Below are positions 28,994 through 40,583 of a stretch of DNA of 64,000 nt, in pieces. The notes under the pieces were generated by a model. That model had not been told where the DNA came from, did not search any database, and worked only from the letters and a program-made list of their open reading frames with translations. Location: positions 62,001 through 126,000 of the forward strand of contig NZ_FOAS01000006.1 in the NCBI RefSeq assembly GCF_900109735.1, in the 5' to 3' direction. Source of the DNA: Atopomonas hussainii. Lineage in GTDB: Bacteria > Pseudomonadota > Gammaproteobacteria > Pseudomonadales > Pseudomonadaceae. How positions within the stretch are numbered: the stretch's first letter is position 1; each line of letters starts with the position of its first letter. The translations under genes and the position numbers were made by a program.

Positions 28994-29878
28994 TTACTTC
29001 TTCATTTCCCAACCAGTGATTTCCGCCAGCGCTTTGCCGATGTCGGCCAGCGAGCGAACAGTCTTCACACCGGCGTCTTCCAGTGCGGCGAACTTCTCAG
29101 CGGCAGTACCTTTACCGCCAGAAATGATCGCACCGGCGTGGCCCATGCGCTTACCAGCCGGCGCAGTAACGCCCGCAATGTAAGACACCACAGGCTTGGT
29201 CACGTTGGCTTTGATGAAGGCGGCTGCTTCTTCCTCGGCAGAACCGCCGATCTCACCGATCATTACGATCGCTTCGGTCTTCGGGTCTTCTTGGAACAGC
29301 TTGAGGATGTCGATGAAGTTAGAACCCGGAATCGGGTCACCACCGATGCCCACGCAAGTGGACTGGCCGAAGCCGGCGTCAGTGGTCTGCTTCACGGCTT
29401 CGTAAGTCAGGGTGCCGGAGCGCGACACGATACCGACTTTGCCCGGCAGGTGAATGTGACCGGGCATGATGCCGATCTTGCACTCACCGGGGGTGATCAC
29501 GCCCGGGCAGTTGGGGCCGATCAGGCGCACGCCCAGCTCGTCGCACTTCACTTTAGCGTCGAGCATGTCCAGCGTCGGGATGCCTTCGGTGATGCAGACG
29601 ATCAGCTTGATGCCGCCGTTGGCTGCTTCAAGGATGGAGTCCTTACAGAACGGAGCCGGTACGTAGATCACCGAGGCGTCAGCGCCCGTGGTTTCTACAG
29701 CTTCTTTAACGGTGTTGAACACCGGCAGGCCCAGGTGAGTGGTGCCGCCCTTACCGGGGGTTACACCGCCAACCATCTTAGTGCCGTAAGCAATGGCTTG
29801 TTCGCTGTGGAAAGTACCCTGCGAGCCAGTGAAGCCTTGGCAGATAACTTTGGTGTCTTTATTGATCAGGACGCTCAT
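28994..29878 (-). CDS. sucD: Succinyl-CoA ligase alpha subunit
   Basis: TCA enzyme converting succinyl-CoA to succinate with NTP formation. 294 aa; CoA-binding domain at the N-terminus ([10 protein letters not shown]) and the phosphohistidine His247 in [11 protein letters not shown]. The ATG shares a base with the sucC stop (TAATG), so the subunits are translationally coupled. It is the last gene of the sdh-suc operon, followed by a clear terminator. Confidence 0.97.
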   Translation of the reverse strand: MSVLINKDTKVICQGFTGSQGTFHSEQAIAYGTKMVGGVTPGKGGTTHLGLPVFNTVKEAVETTGADASVIYVPAPFCKDSILEAANGGIKLIVCITEGIPTLDMLDAKVKCDELGVRLIGPNCPGVITPGECKIGIMPGHIHLPGKVGIVSRSGTLTYEAVKQTTDAGFGQSTCVGIGGDPIPGSNFIDILKLFQEDPKTEAIVMIGEIGGSAEEEAAAFIKANVTKPVVSYIAGVTAPAGKRMGHAGAIISGGKGTAAEKFAALEDAGVKTVRSLADIGKALAEITGWEMKK

Positions 29879-31044
29879 TACTTACCCTCCGCGGCCTTAA
29901 CAACCTGCTGAGCCGCATCGGTCAGGCTGGTTGCTGCGATGATGTTCAGGCCGCTTTCTGCCAGCACTTTCGCGCCCAGTTCAGCGTTGTTACCTTCCAG
30001 ACGCACGACCACCGGCACTTTCACGCCGACTTCTTTCACTGCGCCGATGATGCCTTCGGCAATCATGTCGCAGCGCACGATGCCGCCAAAGATGTTAACC
30101 AGTACGGCCTGCACATTGCTGTCAGACAGAATGATTTTGAACGCTTCGGTAACGCGCTCTTTGGTGGCACCGCCGCCAACGTCCAAGAAGTTGGCCGGCT
30201 TGCCGCCGTGCAGGTTCACGATGTCCATGGTGCCCATGGCCAGACCAGCGCCGTTGACCATGCAGCCGATGTTGCCTTCCAGCGCTACGTAGTTCAGTTC
30301 GAACTTAGCGGCGTGGGCTTCACGGGCGTCGTCTTGCGACGGGTCATGCATCGCGCGCAGCTTGGGCTGGCGATACAGAGCGTTGCCGTCGATGTTGATC
30401 TTGGCATCCAGGCAGTGCAGGTTGCCGTCGGCCTTGATCACCAGCGGGTTGATTTCCAGCAGGGCCAGATCGTAGTCGGCAAACAGCTTAGCCAAGCCAA
30501 CGAAGATGTTGGTGAACTGCTTAACTTGGTCGCCCGACAGGCCCAGTTGGAAAGCCAGCTCACGACCTTGGAACGGCTGCGCGCCAACCAGCGGGTCAAC
30601 GGTGGCCTTAAGGATTTTTTCCGGGGTGTCGTGGGCGACTTTTTCGATTTCCACGCCACCTTCGGTGGAGGCCATGAACACAATACGGCGGGTCGAACGG
30701 TCTACCACCGCGCCCAGGTACAGTTCTTTGGCGATGTCGGTGCAAGACTCAACCAGGATTTTGGAAACCGGCTGACCATTGGCATCGGTCTGATAGGTCA
30801 CCAGGTTCTTGCCCAGCCAGTTGGCGGCGAACGCCTTGGCATCTTCGGCGCTCTTGACCAGCTTTACGCCACCGGCCTTGCCGCGACCACCGGCGTGAAC
30901 TTGGGCTTTAACCACCCACTCACTGCCACCAATTTTTTCGCAGGCTGCTGCGGCGTCTTCCGGGGTGTCTACAGCGAAGCCTTTGGATACAGGCAGGCCG
31001 TATTCAGCGAAAAGCTGCTTACCCTGATACTCGTGGAGATTCAT
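29878..31044 (-). CDS. sucC: Succinyl-CoA ligase (ADP-forming) beta subunit
   Basis: 388 aa, ATP-grasp domain at the N-terminus ([33 protein letters not shown]) and the C-terminal ligase domain with [10 protein letters not shown]. It forms the alpha2-beta2 ligase with SucD. Its start lies 123 nt after lpdG, a gap that contains a GC-rich hairpin without a T run. The ribosome-binding site is weak. Confidence 0.97.
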   Translation of the reverse strand: MNLHEYQGKQLFAEYGLPVSKGFAVDTPEDAAAACEKIGGSEWVVKAQVHAGGRGKAGGVKLVKSAEDAKAFAANWLGKNLVTYQTDANGQPVSKILVESCTDIAKELYLGAVVDRSTRRIVFMASTEGGVEIEKVAHDTPEKILKATVDPLVGAQPFQGRELAFQLGLSGDQVKQFTNIFVGLAKLFADYDLALLEINPLVIKADGNLHCLDAKINIDGNALYRQPKLRAMHDPSQDDAREAHAAKFELNYVALEGNIGCMVNGAGLAMGTMDIVNLHGGKPANFLDVGGGATKERVTEAFKIILSDSNVQAVLVNIFGGIVRCDMIAEGIIGAVKEVGVKVPVVVRLEGNNAELGAKVLAESGLNIIAATSLTDAAQQVVKAAEGK

Positions 31045-31133
31045 GCTTTATCTACCGTCTTTCGTGTAGGTCTTGCGTGATTAGTGCGGGGCTTTTGGCC
31101 GGCGCACCACCTATGACTGCCCGAAGGCTGTCT

Positions 31134-31156
31134 GGCGGGCCAAACTGCGGCCCGCC
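31134..31156 (-). other. GC hairpin in lpdG-sucC gap
   Basis: Eight perfect pairs GGCGGGCC / GGCCCGCC around a 7-nt loop, 12 nt beyond the lpdG stop. There is no T run on the minus strand, so it is not a standard terminator; RNA stabilising or processing is possible. Confidence 0.6.
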
Positions 31157-31167
31157 CGGGTTCTTGA

Positions 31168-32607
<1,440 letters not shown>

Positions 32608-32634
32608 TCATCAATCCTTATCGTGCAACGAGTC

Positions 32635-32653
32635 GGGCGGCTTGTGGCCGCCC
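32635..32653 (-). other. GC hairpin in sucB-lpdG gap
   Basis: Seven perfect pairs GGGCGGC / GCCGCCC with a 5-nt loop, in the 56-nt gap between sucB and lpdG. It has no T run. Confidence 0.6.
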
Positions 32654-32663
32654 TTGTTCTCTA

Positions 32664-33875
32664 TCAGATGTCCAGCAGCATACGTGCCGGATCTTCCAGC
32701 AGGTCTTTGATGGCAACCAAGAAGCTTACGGCTTCTTTGCCATCGATCAGACGATGGTCGTAAGACAGTGCCAGGTACATCATCGGCAGGATTTCTACCT
32801 GACCGTTCACTGCCATGGGGCGTTCCTGAATCTTGTGCATACCCAGAATCGCAGTCTGCGGCGGGTTGACGATCGGGGTCGACAGCAGCGAACCAAACAC
32901 ACCACCGTTAGAGATGGTGAAGGTGCCGCCCGTCATGTCTTCGATGGTCAACTTGCCGGCTTTGGCTTTCTTGCCGAAGTCGCTGATGGTGCCTTCTACT
33001 TCTGCCAAGCTCATGAACTCGGCGTTACGCAGCACCGGTACCACCAAGCCACGGTCGCTAGAAACGGCCACGCCGATATCTTGGTAGCCATGGTAGACAA
33101 TGTCGTTACCGTCGATGGAGGCATTCACTGCCGGGTAGCGCTTCAGCGCTTCGGTAGCGGCCTTAACGAAGAACGACATAAAGCCCAGACGCACACCGTT
33201 GTGAGTCTTCTCGAACAGGTCTTTGTAGCGCGAACGCAGCTCCATGACCGGCTTCATGTTCACTTCGTTGAAGGTGGTCAGCATGGCCATGCTCGACTGT
33301 GCTTCAACCAGACGCTCAGCCACTTTGGCACGCAGGCGGGTCATCGGTACGCGCTTCTCGGTGCGGTCGCCGGTGGCCTGAATCGGCGCAACCGGGGCAG
33401 CAGCTTGAACCGGTGCAGCAGCGGCAGCAGCAGGCTTGGCAGCGGCAGCAGCAACCACGTCTTCTTTGGTCACGCGACCGCCTTTGCCCGTACCAGCGAT
33501 GCTCGCCGGGTTCAGGCCGGCTTCTTCCGCCAGCTTGCGCGCCGCCGGTGACAGCAGTGGTTCTTCGCCAGCAGCAGCCGGAGCAGCAGCGGCGGTCGGT
33601 GCAGCTTCCGCTTTGGCAGCCGGTGCAGCGGCAGCGGCGCCTTCTTCGATGATGGCGATCAACTCTTCGGAAAGAACGGTTTCGCCCTCGCCTTTGATCA
33701 CTTTGGCCAGCACGCCGTCAACCGGAGCCACCACTTCCAGAACCACTTTGTCGGTTTCGATATCGACGATCAGCTCGTCGCGGCTAACCGCTTCGCCGGG
33801 CTTTTTGTGCCACGTGGCAACGGTACCGTCAGCAACCGATTCTGGAAAAGTTGGGGCTTTGATTTCGATGGACAT
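32664..33875 (-). CDS. sucB: Dihydrolipoamide succinyltransferase (E2) SucB
   Basis: Core of the 2-oxoglutarate dehydrogenase complex. 403 aa. An N-terminal lipoyl domain has the modified Lys43 in [10 protein letters not shown]; an Ala/Pro-rich flexible linker follows (about 78-102); a peripheral-subunit-binding domain comes next ([15 protein letters not shown], about 105-140); then a second Ala-rich linker and the catalytic domain with [10 protein letters not shown] near the C-terminus. Its start lies 33 nt after sucA; AAGGATC is the likely ribosome-binding site. Confidence 0.97.
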   Translation of the reverse strand: MSIEIKAPTFPESVADGTVATWHKKPGEAVSRDELIVDIETDKVVLEVVAPVDGVLAKVIKGEGETVLSEELIAIIEEGAAAAAPAAKAEAAPTAAAAPAAAGEEPLLSPAARKLAEEAGLNPASIAGTGKGGRVTKEDVVAAAAAKPAAAAAAPVQAAAPVAPIQATGDRTEKRVPMTRLRAKVAERLVEAQSSMAMLTTFNEVNMKPVMELRSRYKDLFEKTHNGVRLGFMSFFVKAATEALKRYPAVNASIDGNDIVYHGYQDIGVAVSSDRGLVVPVLRNAEFMSLAEVEGTISDFGKKAKAGKLTIEDMTGGTFTISNGGVFGSLLSTPIVNPPQTAILGMHKIQERPMAVNGQVEILPMMYLALSYDHRLIDGKEAVSFLVAIKDLLEDPARMLLDI

Positions 33876-33908
33876 AAATAATGATCCTTGTGTCTTCTGC
33901 GCGCTTGC

Positions 33909-36743
33909 TTAAACGGTGAAAGCGTCTTGCAGGAGTTTTTCTTGCTGTTCGGTGTGCATCTGCGAGTAACCACAAGCCGGTGCGGCGGAAGCTTCGCGAC
34001 CTGCATACTCGAGGAATAGCTTGCTGTTGTGGGCGCTCAGAACACGACGCATATGGTGCTGCGAGCAGTACCAAGCGCCTTGGTTCATCGGTTCTTCTTG
34101 GCACCACACGGCATGCTTGAGGTTCTTGTACGGCGCAATCACCGCTGCCAAGTCCTCTTCCGGGAACGGGTAAAGCTGTTCGATGCGCACGATGGCGATA
34201 TCGTCACGTTCCTCAGCGCGGCGCTTCTCCAGAAGATCATAGTAGACCTTGCCGCTACACATCACGACGCGGGTAACCTTCTTGGCATCCAGCGTGTCGA
34301 TCTCAGGGATCACAGTCTGGAAGCCGCCTTCGGCCAGCTCTTCCAAGGTCGAAATCGCCAACTTATGACGCAGCAACGACTTGGGCGTTAGGGCGATGAG
34401 CGGCTTACGCAGCGGGCGAATCACCTGACGACGCAGCATGTGGTAAACCTGCGCCGGGGTGGTCGGCACACAGACTTGCACATTGTGCTCAGCACACAGC
34501 TGCAGGTAGCGCTCAAGGCGCGCCGAGCTGTGCTCAGGACCCTGACCCTCATAGCCGTGCGGCAACAGCATGGTCAGACCACACAGGCGACCCCACTTAT
34601 GCTCACCCGAGGTAATGAACTGGTCGATCACCACCTGGGCGCCGTTAGCAAAGTCACCGAACTGCGCTTCCCAGATCACCAGCGCATTCGGCGTGGTGGT
34701 GGCATAGCCATATTCGAAAGCCAACACGGCTTCTTCCGAAAGGAAGGAGTCGTAAATATCGAATTCTGGCTGGTCATCAGCCAAGTGCTGCAGGGGCACG
34801 TAGACCGAAGCGTCTTTCTGGTTATGCAGTACTGCGTGGCGGTGCGAGAAAGTACCGCGACCAATGTCCTGACCAATCAAGCGAATCGAGTGCTTTTCAT
34901 GCAACAGGGTGGCGTAAGCCATGGTCTCAGCGAAGCCCCAGTTAATCGGCAACGCACCGGCGGTCATCTTCTGCCGGTCTTCGTAAATCTTGCCGACTTG
35001 ACGCTGAATAACGAAACCTTCGGGGGTTTTCAGCAGGCGCTGGGAAAGCTCCTGCAGGGTTTTCAGGTCGAAGCGCGTGTCGTGATACGCCGTCCACGCA
35101 TGCCCCAGGTATGGACGCCAATCGACGAACATCTCTGAGTTTGGTTCTTTAACCAAGCTCTTAACGACGTGCAGACCGTTATCCAGCGCATTGCGGTATT
35201 CGTCGACTTTCGCCTGCGCATCTTCAGCGCTTAACGAGCCTTCAGCAATCAGCGCTTCGGCATACAGCTCACGGGAAGTACGCTGCTTGGAGATCTGCTG
35301 ATACATCAAAGGCTGAGTACCGGACGGCTCATCGGCCTCGTTGTGGCCGCGGCGACGGTAACACACCAAGTCAATCACCACGTCACGCTTAAACTGCTGG
35401 CGGTAATCCACCGCAATTTGCGTAGCGAACAGCACGGCTTCCGGGTCATCCGCATTCACATGCAGAATCGGCGCCTGCACCATCTTAGCGATGTCGGTGC
35501 AGTACTCTGTCGAACGCGCATCTTCTTGCTTGCTGATGGTGAAACCAACTTGGTTGTTGATCACGATGTGGATGGTGCCACCTGTCTTGAAGCCGCGCGT
35601 TTGCGACATCTGGAAGGTTTCCATCACCACGCCTTGACCGGCAAAAGCCGCGTCACCGTGACAAATGATCGGCATAACCAAGGAGCCGTCGACGTCTTCG
35701 CGACGATCCTGACGGGCCCGTACCGAACCCTCGACCACTGGCGCAACGATCTCAAGGTGCGACGGGTTAAACGCCAGCGCCAAGTGCACTTCGCCACCGG
35801 CGGTCATTACGTTGGAGGAGAAACCTTGATGGTACTTAACGTCACCAGAGCCCAAGGTAGAAGACAAATGCTTGCCTTCAAACTCATCAAACAATTCACG
35901 CGGGTTTTTACCCAGCGTGTTGACCAGCACGTTGAGGCGACCACGGTGGGCCATGCCGATAACCATTTCGCGAATACCGCCAGCACCACCGCGCTGAATG
36001 ATTTCATCCAGCATGGGGATCAAGCTTTCGCCGCCCTCAAGACCAAAGCGCTTAACGCCCGGATACTTGGAGCCAAGGTATTTTTCTAAGCCTTCTGCGG
36101 CGCTCAAGCGCTCCAGCAAGTGAGCTTTCACTTCCTTAGAGAACGCTGGGCGACCACGCACAGATTCCATGCGCTGCTGGAACCACTGGCGCTGCTCGGA
36201 ATCGACAATGTGCATGTACTCGGCACCGATGGAGCCGCAGTAGGTAGCTTTGAGCGCGTCACGAATTTCGCGCAGCGAAGCTTCTTCCTTGCCGATATAC
36301 AAAGCACCGGCATGGAAGGTGGAATCTAAATCTGCGTTGGTGAGGTTGTAGTAGTTAACCTCAAGATCCGCCGGCTTATTACGCTGCCACAAACCCAACG
36401 GGTCGAGCTTGGCCTGCTGATGGCCGCGCATCCGGAAGGCTTGAATCATACGCAGGACTTCAACCTGCTTCTTCTCATGCTCGGTGCTGACCGAACCGGT
36501 CGCCAACGGTTGTGCGCGACGCTGATTCTTCGCCAACAAGCGGAACTGGTCACGTACCGTCGAGTGAGAAATATCGGGGGCGACGCTCCCGTCAATCGGG
36601 AGTTGCTGGAAGAAGCTGCGCCACTGTTCAGGCACAGAGTTAGGATCGTGCAGATAGAGCTCATAGAGCTCTTCGACGTAGGCAGCGTTACCACCGGATA
36701 AGTGGGAACTGCTCCACATGCGCTGCATAGCGCTTTGATGCAT
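33909..36743 (-). CDS. sucA: 2-oxoglutarate dehydrogenase E1 SucA
   Basis: Thiamine-diphosphate-dependent decarboxylase of the 2-oxoglutarate dehydrogenase complex, 944 aa, the usual length. The N-terminal segment with SGGNAAYVEELYELYLHDP binds SucB. ThDP-domain features include GMAHRGRLNVLVN, GDAAFAGQG and the C-terminal EEPMNQGAW. The long 5' gap to sdhB (36744-36990) suggests separate leader control. AGGG lies nine bases ahead of the ATG. Confidence 0.97.
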   Translation of the reverse strand: MHQSAMQRMWSSSHLSGGNAAYVEELYELYLHDPNSVPEQWRSFFQQLPIDGSVAPDISHSTVRDQFRLLAKNQRRAQPLATGSVSTEHEKKQVEVLRMIQAFRMRGHQQAKLDPLGLWQRNKPADLEVNYYNLTNADLDSTFHAGALYIGKEEASLREIRDALKATYCGSIGAEYMHIVDSEQRQWFQQRMESVRGRPAFSKEVKAHLLERLSAAEGLEKYLGSKYPGVKRFGLEGGESLIPMLDEIIQRGGAGGIREMVIGMAHRGRLNVLVNTLGKNPRELFDEFEGKHLSSTLGSGDVKYHQGFSSNVMTAGGEVHLALAFNPSHLEIVAPVVEGSVRARQDRREDVDGSLVMPIICHGDAAFAGQGVVMETFQMSQTRGFKTGGTIHIVINNQVGFTISKQEDARSTEYCTDIAKMVQAPILHVNADDPEAVLFATQIAVDYRQQFKRDVVIDLVCYRRRGHNEADEPSGTQPLMYQQISKQRTSRELYAEALIAEGSLSAEDAQAKVDEYRNALDNGLHVVKSLVKEPNSEMFVDWRPYLGHAWTAYHDTRFDLKTLQELSQRLLKTPEGFVIQRQVGKIYEDRQKMTAGALPINWGFAETMAYATLLHEKHSIRLIGQDIGRGTFSHRHAVLHNQKDASVYVPLQHLADDQPEFDIYDSFLSEEAVLAFEYGYATTTPNALVIWEAQFGDFANGAQVVIDQFITSGEHKWGRLCGLTMLLPHGYEGQGPEHSSARLERYLQLCAEHNVQVCVPTTPAQVYHMLRRQVIRPLRKPLIALTPKSLLRHKLAISTLEELAEGGFQTVIPEIDTLDAKKVTRVVMCSGKVYYDLLEKRRAEERDDIAIVRIEQLYPFPEEDLAAVIAPYKNLKHAVWCQEEPMNQGAWYCSQHHMRRVLSAHNSKLFLEYAGREASAAPACGYSQMHTEQQEKLLQDAFTV

Positions 36744-36990
36744 GCTTGGTCACCCTCGATCGGGGGACACCACCTGGCGTGGACCGCATCGGAAGCTTTG
36801 GTCAAGTGCAGCGACTTGGGTAAAGCCACCACGGTTACGCAGATAGTCCGGTCACTTCCGGTAGTCCCTGCTATTACTTTCTTTTTTCAACTAAAGCCGT
36901 GGCTTTGTGGGCTACGGCTCGATAACAAACTGCTACGAGAGGCGGGTATGCCCCCCGCAGCAGGTACAGCTTTTCAGTGTAGCGGAACTA
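36744..36990 (-). promoter_or_regulatory. Structured leader of sucA, candidate sucA-II RNA
   Basis: 247-nt gap between sdhB and sucA. On the minus strand it holds several short hairpins: CCGG-AAGTGA-CCGG, CAAG...CTTG, CCAC-GCCA-GTGG and CCC...GGG just before the start, plus GCGGG / CCCGC at 36942-36958. A conserved structure called sucA-II RNA is known upstream of sucA in Pseudomonadales; I cannot confirm its consensus here. There is no open reading frame of interest. Confidence 0.4.
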
Positions 36991-37002
36991 TCAAGTTCCG
37001 CT
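36981..37002 (-). other. Hairpin enclosing the sdhB stop codon
   Basis: Eight perfect pairs AGCGGAAC / GTTCCGCT with a 6-nt loop (36989-36994) that contains the sdhB TGA (36991-36993). No T run follows, so it is unlikely to be a rho-independent terminator. Confidence 0.6.
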
Positions 37003-37698
37003 TTGCAGCAGCATGTTACGGATATGACCGATAGCCTTGGTCGGGTTCAAACCCTTCGGGCACACGTTCACACAGTTCATGATGCCGCGGCAGCGGAAGA
37101 CACTGAACGGGTCATCCATGGCTGCCAAACGCTCTTCGGTTTTACTGTCACGGCTATCAGCCAAGAAACGGTAAGCCTGCAGCAGCGCTGCCGGACCGAG
37201 GAACTTGTCAGGATTCCACCAGAAGGACGGGCAGCTGGTGGAGCAGCACGCGCACAGAATGCACTCGTACAGACCATCTAGCTTCTCGCGATCTTCAGGC
37301 GATTGCAGACGCTCGATAGCCGGCGCCGGCGTGTTGTTTTGCAGATACGGCTGCACCTTCTCGTATTGCTTGTAGAAGATGCTCATATCCACCACCAGGT
37401 CACGAATGACCGGCAGGCCCGGCAACGGACGAATCACCAGCTTGCCGCCTTTAAGGCCAGCTTCGGACAACGGTGTGACGCACGCCAAACCGTTTTTGCC
37501 GTTGATGTTCATGCCGTCAGAACCACACACGCCTTCACGGCAGGAACGACGGTAGGAGAAGGTCACGTCCTGTTCTTTGATCAAGGCCAGTACGTCAAGC
37601 ACCATGATGTCTTTGCCATCGGTGTCGACCTGGAACTCTTGCATGAACGGGGCGGCGTCCTGCTCCGGGTTGTAGCGATAAACACTGACTTGCAACAT
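36991..37698 (-). CDS. sdhB: Succinate dehydrogenase iron-sulfur subunit
   Basis: 235 aa. An N-terminal [2Fe-2S] domain has SCREGVCGSDG and NGLAC; C-terminal clusters are bound by CILCACCSTSCP and CRGIMNCVNVCPKG. It links SdhA flavin to the quinone site. Of two close ATGs, 37698 has AAGGGG eight bases upstream and gives the usual N-terminus MLQVSVYRY; 37704 would sit two bases from it. Confidence 0.97.
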   Translation of the reverse strand: MLQVSVYRYNPEQDAAPFMQEFQVDTDGKDIMVLDVLALIKEQDVTFSYRRSCREGVCGSDGMNINGKNGLACVTPLSEAGLKGGKLVIRPLPGLPVIRDLVVDMSIFYKQYEKVQPYLQNNTPAPAIERLQSPEDREKLDGLYECILCACCSTSCPSFWWNPDKFLGPAALLQAYRFLADSRDSKTEERLAAMDDPFSVFRCRGIMNCVNVCPKGLNPTKAIGHIRNMLLQSGT

Positions 37699-37710
37699 AG
37701 TCATTTCCCC

Positions 37711-39483
37711 TTAGTAAGTACGCACTTTCGGCTCGAAGGCCGGCACAGTCTTAGGCGCAAAGTTCACAGCACGCTTAGCAACGCGCTTCTCCCCCGGGAA
37801 ATACAGGCTGTGGCACAACCAGTTATCGTCATCGCGATCTTCGAAGTCTTCACGCGCGTGAGCACCACGGCTCTCTTTGCGCTCTTCGGCGGCAATCGCG
37901 GTGGCTTCGGCCACTTCCAGCAGGTTCTGCAACTCCAGCGCTTCGATACGCGCGGTGTTGAAGGCCTGACTCTTGTCTTCGATTTTTACTTTGGCGATGC
38001 GCTCACGCAGATCAGCCAATTGCGCAATACCCTTCTGCATGTATTCGCCAGTACGGAATACACCGAAGTAGTTCTGCATGCACTGCTGCAGCTCTTTACG
38101 CAGCGGCGCAACGTCTTCGCCACTGCTGCGCTCGTTCAGGCCCGACAGGCGAGCCAGCGCAACGTCCAAATCGGTATTGCTAGCGTCGCGACGCTCAATA
38201 CCTTCTTTAAGAGCTTTTTCGAGATGCAGACCAGCCGCACGACCGAACACCACCAAGTCGAGCAGCGAGTTGCCGCCCAGACGGTTAGCGCCGTGTACTG
38301 ATACACAAGCCACTTCACCCACGGCGAACAGGCCATCAACAACGGTGTCGTTGCCGTTTGCGTCTTGAGTGATCGCCTGACCATGAATATTGGTGGCGAT
38401 ACCACCCATCATGTAGTGACAGGTCGGGATAACCGGGATCGGTGCTTTAACCGGATCAACGTGCGCGAAGGTCTTGGACAGCTCACAGATGCCTGGCAGG
38501 CGGCTGTGCAGCACTTCTTCACCCAGGTGATCAAGTTTCAGCAGTACGTGGTCTTTGTTCGGGCCAACACCGTTACCGGCGATAACCTCTTTAACCATCG
38601 AACGAGCTACCACGTCACGACCGGCCAAGTCTTTGGCGTTCGGCGCGTAGCGCTCCATGAAACGCTCGCCATGGGCGTTGATCAGGTAGCCACCTTCACC
38701 ACGGCAACCTTCGGTCACCAGCACACCGGCACCGGCAATACCGGTCGGGTGGAACTGCCACATTTCGATATCTTGTACCGGCACGCCAGCACGCAGCGCC
38801 ATGCCGACACCGTCACCGGTGTTGATCAATGCGTTAGTGGTCGAGGCGTAGATACGACCTGCACCGCCAGTGGCCAATACGGTGGCCTTCGAGCGGATGT
38901 ACACGGTTTCGCCGGTTTCGATACAGATGGCGATAACACCCACTACCGCGCCGTCTTGGTTCTTCACCAGATCAACGGCGTACCACTCATTGAGGAATAC
39001 GGTGCCGTTCTTCAGGTTGGCTTGGTACAGGGTGTGCAACAGCGCGTGACCGGTACGGTCAGCTGCGGCGCAAGTACGCGCTGCCTGAGTCGGATTATCC
39101 GGGCCCTTCGACTGGCCGCCGAACGGACGCTGGTAAATACGACCCTGCTCGGTACGCGAGAACGGCAAGCCCATGTGCTCAAGCTCAAACACCGCTTCTG
39201 GGCCTACGGAACACATGTATTCGATCGCGTCTTGGTCACCGATGTAATCGGAGCCCTTAACGGTGTCGTACATGTGCCAGCGCCAATCATCATTCGGGTC
39301 AGCCGAAGCGATGGCACAGGTGATACCACCCTGCGCAGACACTGTGTGCGAGCGCGTCGGGAAAACCTTGGTAACTACAGCGGTCTTGTGACCAGACTGA
39401 GCCAACTGCAGTGCGGCACGCATGCCCGCACCACCACCACCAACAATGATGGCGTCAAAAGAAAGTGTACGGATATTAGCCAT
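37711..39483 (-). CDS. sdhA: Succinate dehydrogenase flavoprotein subunit
   Basis: 590 aa, catalytic subunit of complex II. Rossmann motif [10 protein letters not shown] at the N-terminus and the covalent-FAD histidine in [10 protein letters not shown]. Active-site segments include [16 protein letters not shown] and RGEGGYL, with [13 protein letters not shown] further on. Only three bases separate the sdhD stop from this ATG. Confidence 0.97.
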   Translation of the reverse strand: MANIRTLSFDAIIVGGGGAGMRAALQLAQSGHKTAVVTKVFPTRSHTVSAQGGITCAIASADPNDDWRWHMYDTVKGSDYIGDQDAIEYMCSVGPEAVFELEHMGLPFSRTEQGRIYQRPFGGQSKGPDNPTQAARTCAAADRTGHALLHTLYQANLKNGTVFLNEWYAVDLVKNQDGAVVGVIAICIETGETVYIRSKATVLATGGAGRIYASTTNALINTGDGVGMALRAGVPVQDIEMWQFHPTGIAGAGVLVTEGCRGEGGYLINAHGERFMERYAPNAKDLAGRDVVARSMVKEVIAGNGVGPNKDHVLLKLDHLGEEVLHSRLPGICELSKTFAHVDPVKAPIPVIPTCHYMMGGIATNIHGQAITQDANGNDTVVDGLFAVGEVACVSVHGANRLGGNSLLDLVVFGRAAGLHLEKALKEGIERRDASNTDLDVALARLSGLNERSSGEDVAPLRKELQQCMQNYFGVFRTGEYMQKGIAQLADLRERIAKVKIEDKSQAFNTARIEALELQNLLEVAEATAIAAEERKESRGAHAREDFEDRDDDNWLCHSLYFPGEKRVAKRAVNFAPKTVPAFEPKVRTY

Positions 39484-39486
39484 GGA

Positions 39487-39855
39487 TCATGCACCCCAGA
39501 AAATCATTACGCCCCAGACGAAGAATACGAACATGGCAACGCCACACGCAGCCTGGAACAGAAAACGAATAGCGGTCGCCCAAGCGCCAAAGGCCATTGG
39601 GGTCAGGTAGTCAGTGGAAATCGTCCACATGCCAACCCATGCATGCACAGCAATGCTTACCAACGCCAACAGGCTGAAGATACGCATCCAGTTGCACGAG
39701 AACAGCTCGCGCCATTCGGCGTAACCCAAATTCGGGTTGAACACCAAAAAGCCCAGCAGGAACAGGAAGTACGCAGCCAGCACCACCGCCGACACACGCT
39801 GCGCCATCCAGTCATACAGACCTGAACGGGAAAAGTTAGTGACGTTAGTTACCAT
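39487..39855 (-). CDS. sdhD: Succinate dehydrogenase membrane anchor SdhD
   Basis: 122 aa, three transmembrane helices (about 22-42, 60-80, 95-118). It binds heme b and ubiquinone with SdhC; the heme-ligand region is LVSIAVHAWVGMW. ATG 39855 (MVTNVTNF) is preferred to GTG 39861. It overlaps the sdhC stop by seven bases. Confidence 0.95.
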   Translation of the reverse strand: MVTNVTNFSRSGLYDWMAQRVSAVVLAAYFLFLLGFLVFNPNLGYAEWRELFSCNWMRIFSLLALVSIAVHAWVGMWTISTDYLTPMAFGAWATAIRFLFQAACGVAMFVFFVWGVMIFWGA

Positions 39856-40223
39856 ACCCACACCCCCAAAAGCACGATCAGAACGGCCGAAACCACAATC
39901 ACAATCTGCGAGCCGCGCTTACCGCCTTCCAGCGTTTCACCAACGCCCATATCCATCACCAGGTGGCGCACACCGGCGACCAAGTGATACAGCAGCGCTG
40001 ACAACAAGCCCCAGATCACCAGCTTGGCCAATGGGCTTTGCAGGCACTCTTTTACCTGCGCAAAGCCTTCTTCAGAGGCCAGCGACAAATCCAACGCATA
40101 AAGCAGGACGGCAACGCCAATAAACAGCAGCACGCCACTGATTCGATGCAGGATCGAGGTATAGGCAGTAATGGGGAGTTTGATGGTCCTAAGGTCAAGA
40201 TTGACAGGTCTTTGGCTATTCAC
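39849..40223 (-). CDS. sdhC: Succinate dehydrogenase cytochrome b556 subunit SdhC
   Basis: 124 aa from a GTG start at 40223 (NSQRPVNLDL follows), the usual N-terminus in pseudomonads. Three transmembrane helices; SILHRISG is the quinone-site signature and LLYHLVAGVRHL holds the heme ligand. The open frame continues to 40325, but those residues are unlike the family. First gene of the operon, divergent from gltA. Confidence 0.93.
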   Translation of the reverse strand: MNSQRPVNLDLRTIKLPITAYTSILHRISGVLLFIGVAVLLYALDLSLASEEGFAQVKECLQSPLAKLVIWGLLSALLYHLVAGVRHLVMDMGVGETLEGGKRGSQIVIVVSAVLIVLLGVWVW

Positions 40224-40348
40224 GGCTATCTTTCGCTTTAGATGCCTCTCTAGCGGAGGCGGAATTGTCGGGATATCTCGGGCAGGCACCCAACACCGGA
40301 AAGTTGACGAGCCAGACAGGCGCAAACCCGTCTTTCAGTCGGTCGCAG

Positions 40349-40377
40349 AGTATAGTCAGTTAACTTGCTGAAAACAA
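40349..40377 (-). promoter_or_regulatory. Candidate sigma-70 promoter of sdhCDAB-suc operon
   Basis: TTGTTT (40372-40377) and TATACT (40349-40354) on the minus strand with a 17-nt spacer. The predicted transcript has a leader of about 120 nt before the GTG of sdhC. Confidence 0.6.
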
Positions 40378-40492
40378 TGAAAACGCCTGCGCCAAACGGC
40401 TAATTGCTTAGACAAACCAATAATGAAAACTATGCTCTTTTTTGGAACCTCTCGCCCCACAAACGGGCATTCCAGAGAGCAGAGACGGCGAA

Positions 40493-40520
40493 TTGACAAT
40501 CCGCCATATCACCTTATAGT
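40493..40520 (+). promoter_or_regulatory. Sigma-70 promoter of gltA
   Basis: Consensus TTGACA (40493-40498), 16-nt spacer, TATAGT (40515-40520). A leader of about 55 nt follows, ending in the AAGGAGG ribosome-binding site (40571-40577) of gltA. Confidence 0.75.
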
Positions 40521-40583
40521 GATGCCGGCCCTGCGTGGGGGGCAGTTCACAAGGTTTAAAGAATTAAATAAAGGAGGCCATCA

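Larger units (their letters stand above)
40224..40583. other. 360-nt divergent control region sdhC / gltA
   Basis: No gene is supported in this stretch. It holds one clear promoter in each direction (40349-40377 minus, 40493-40520 plus) about 115 nt apart. The leader before gltA has a strong AAGGAGG site. Confidence 0.7.

Noticed and set aside
30208-31080. Long antisense frames opposite sucC, sucD, sucA and guaB
   Set aside because: All mirror highly expressed genes, lack ribosome-binding sites and show the same low-complexity His/Val composition.
33299-33652. Gln-rich frame opposite the SucB linker
   Set aside because: It arises from the Ala/Pro-rich linker codons of sucB read on the other strand.
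38365-39825. A 486-codon open frame on the plus strand opposite sdhA and sdhD
   Set aside because: Same explanation: antisense to well-recognised, codon-biased genes and no recognisable product.
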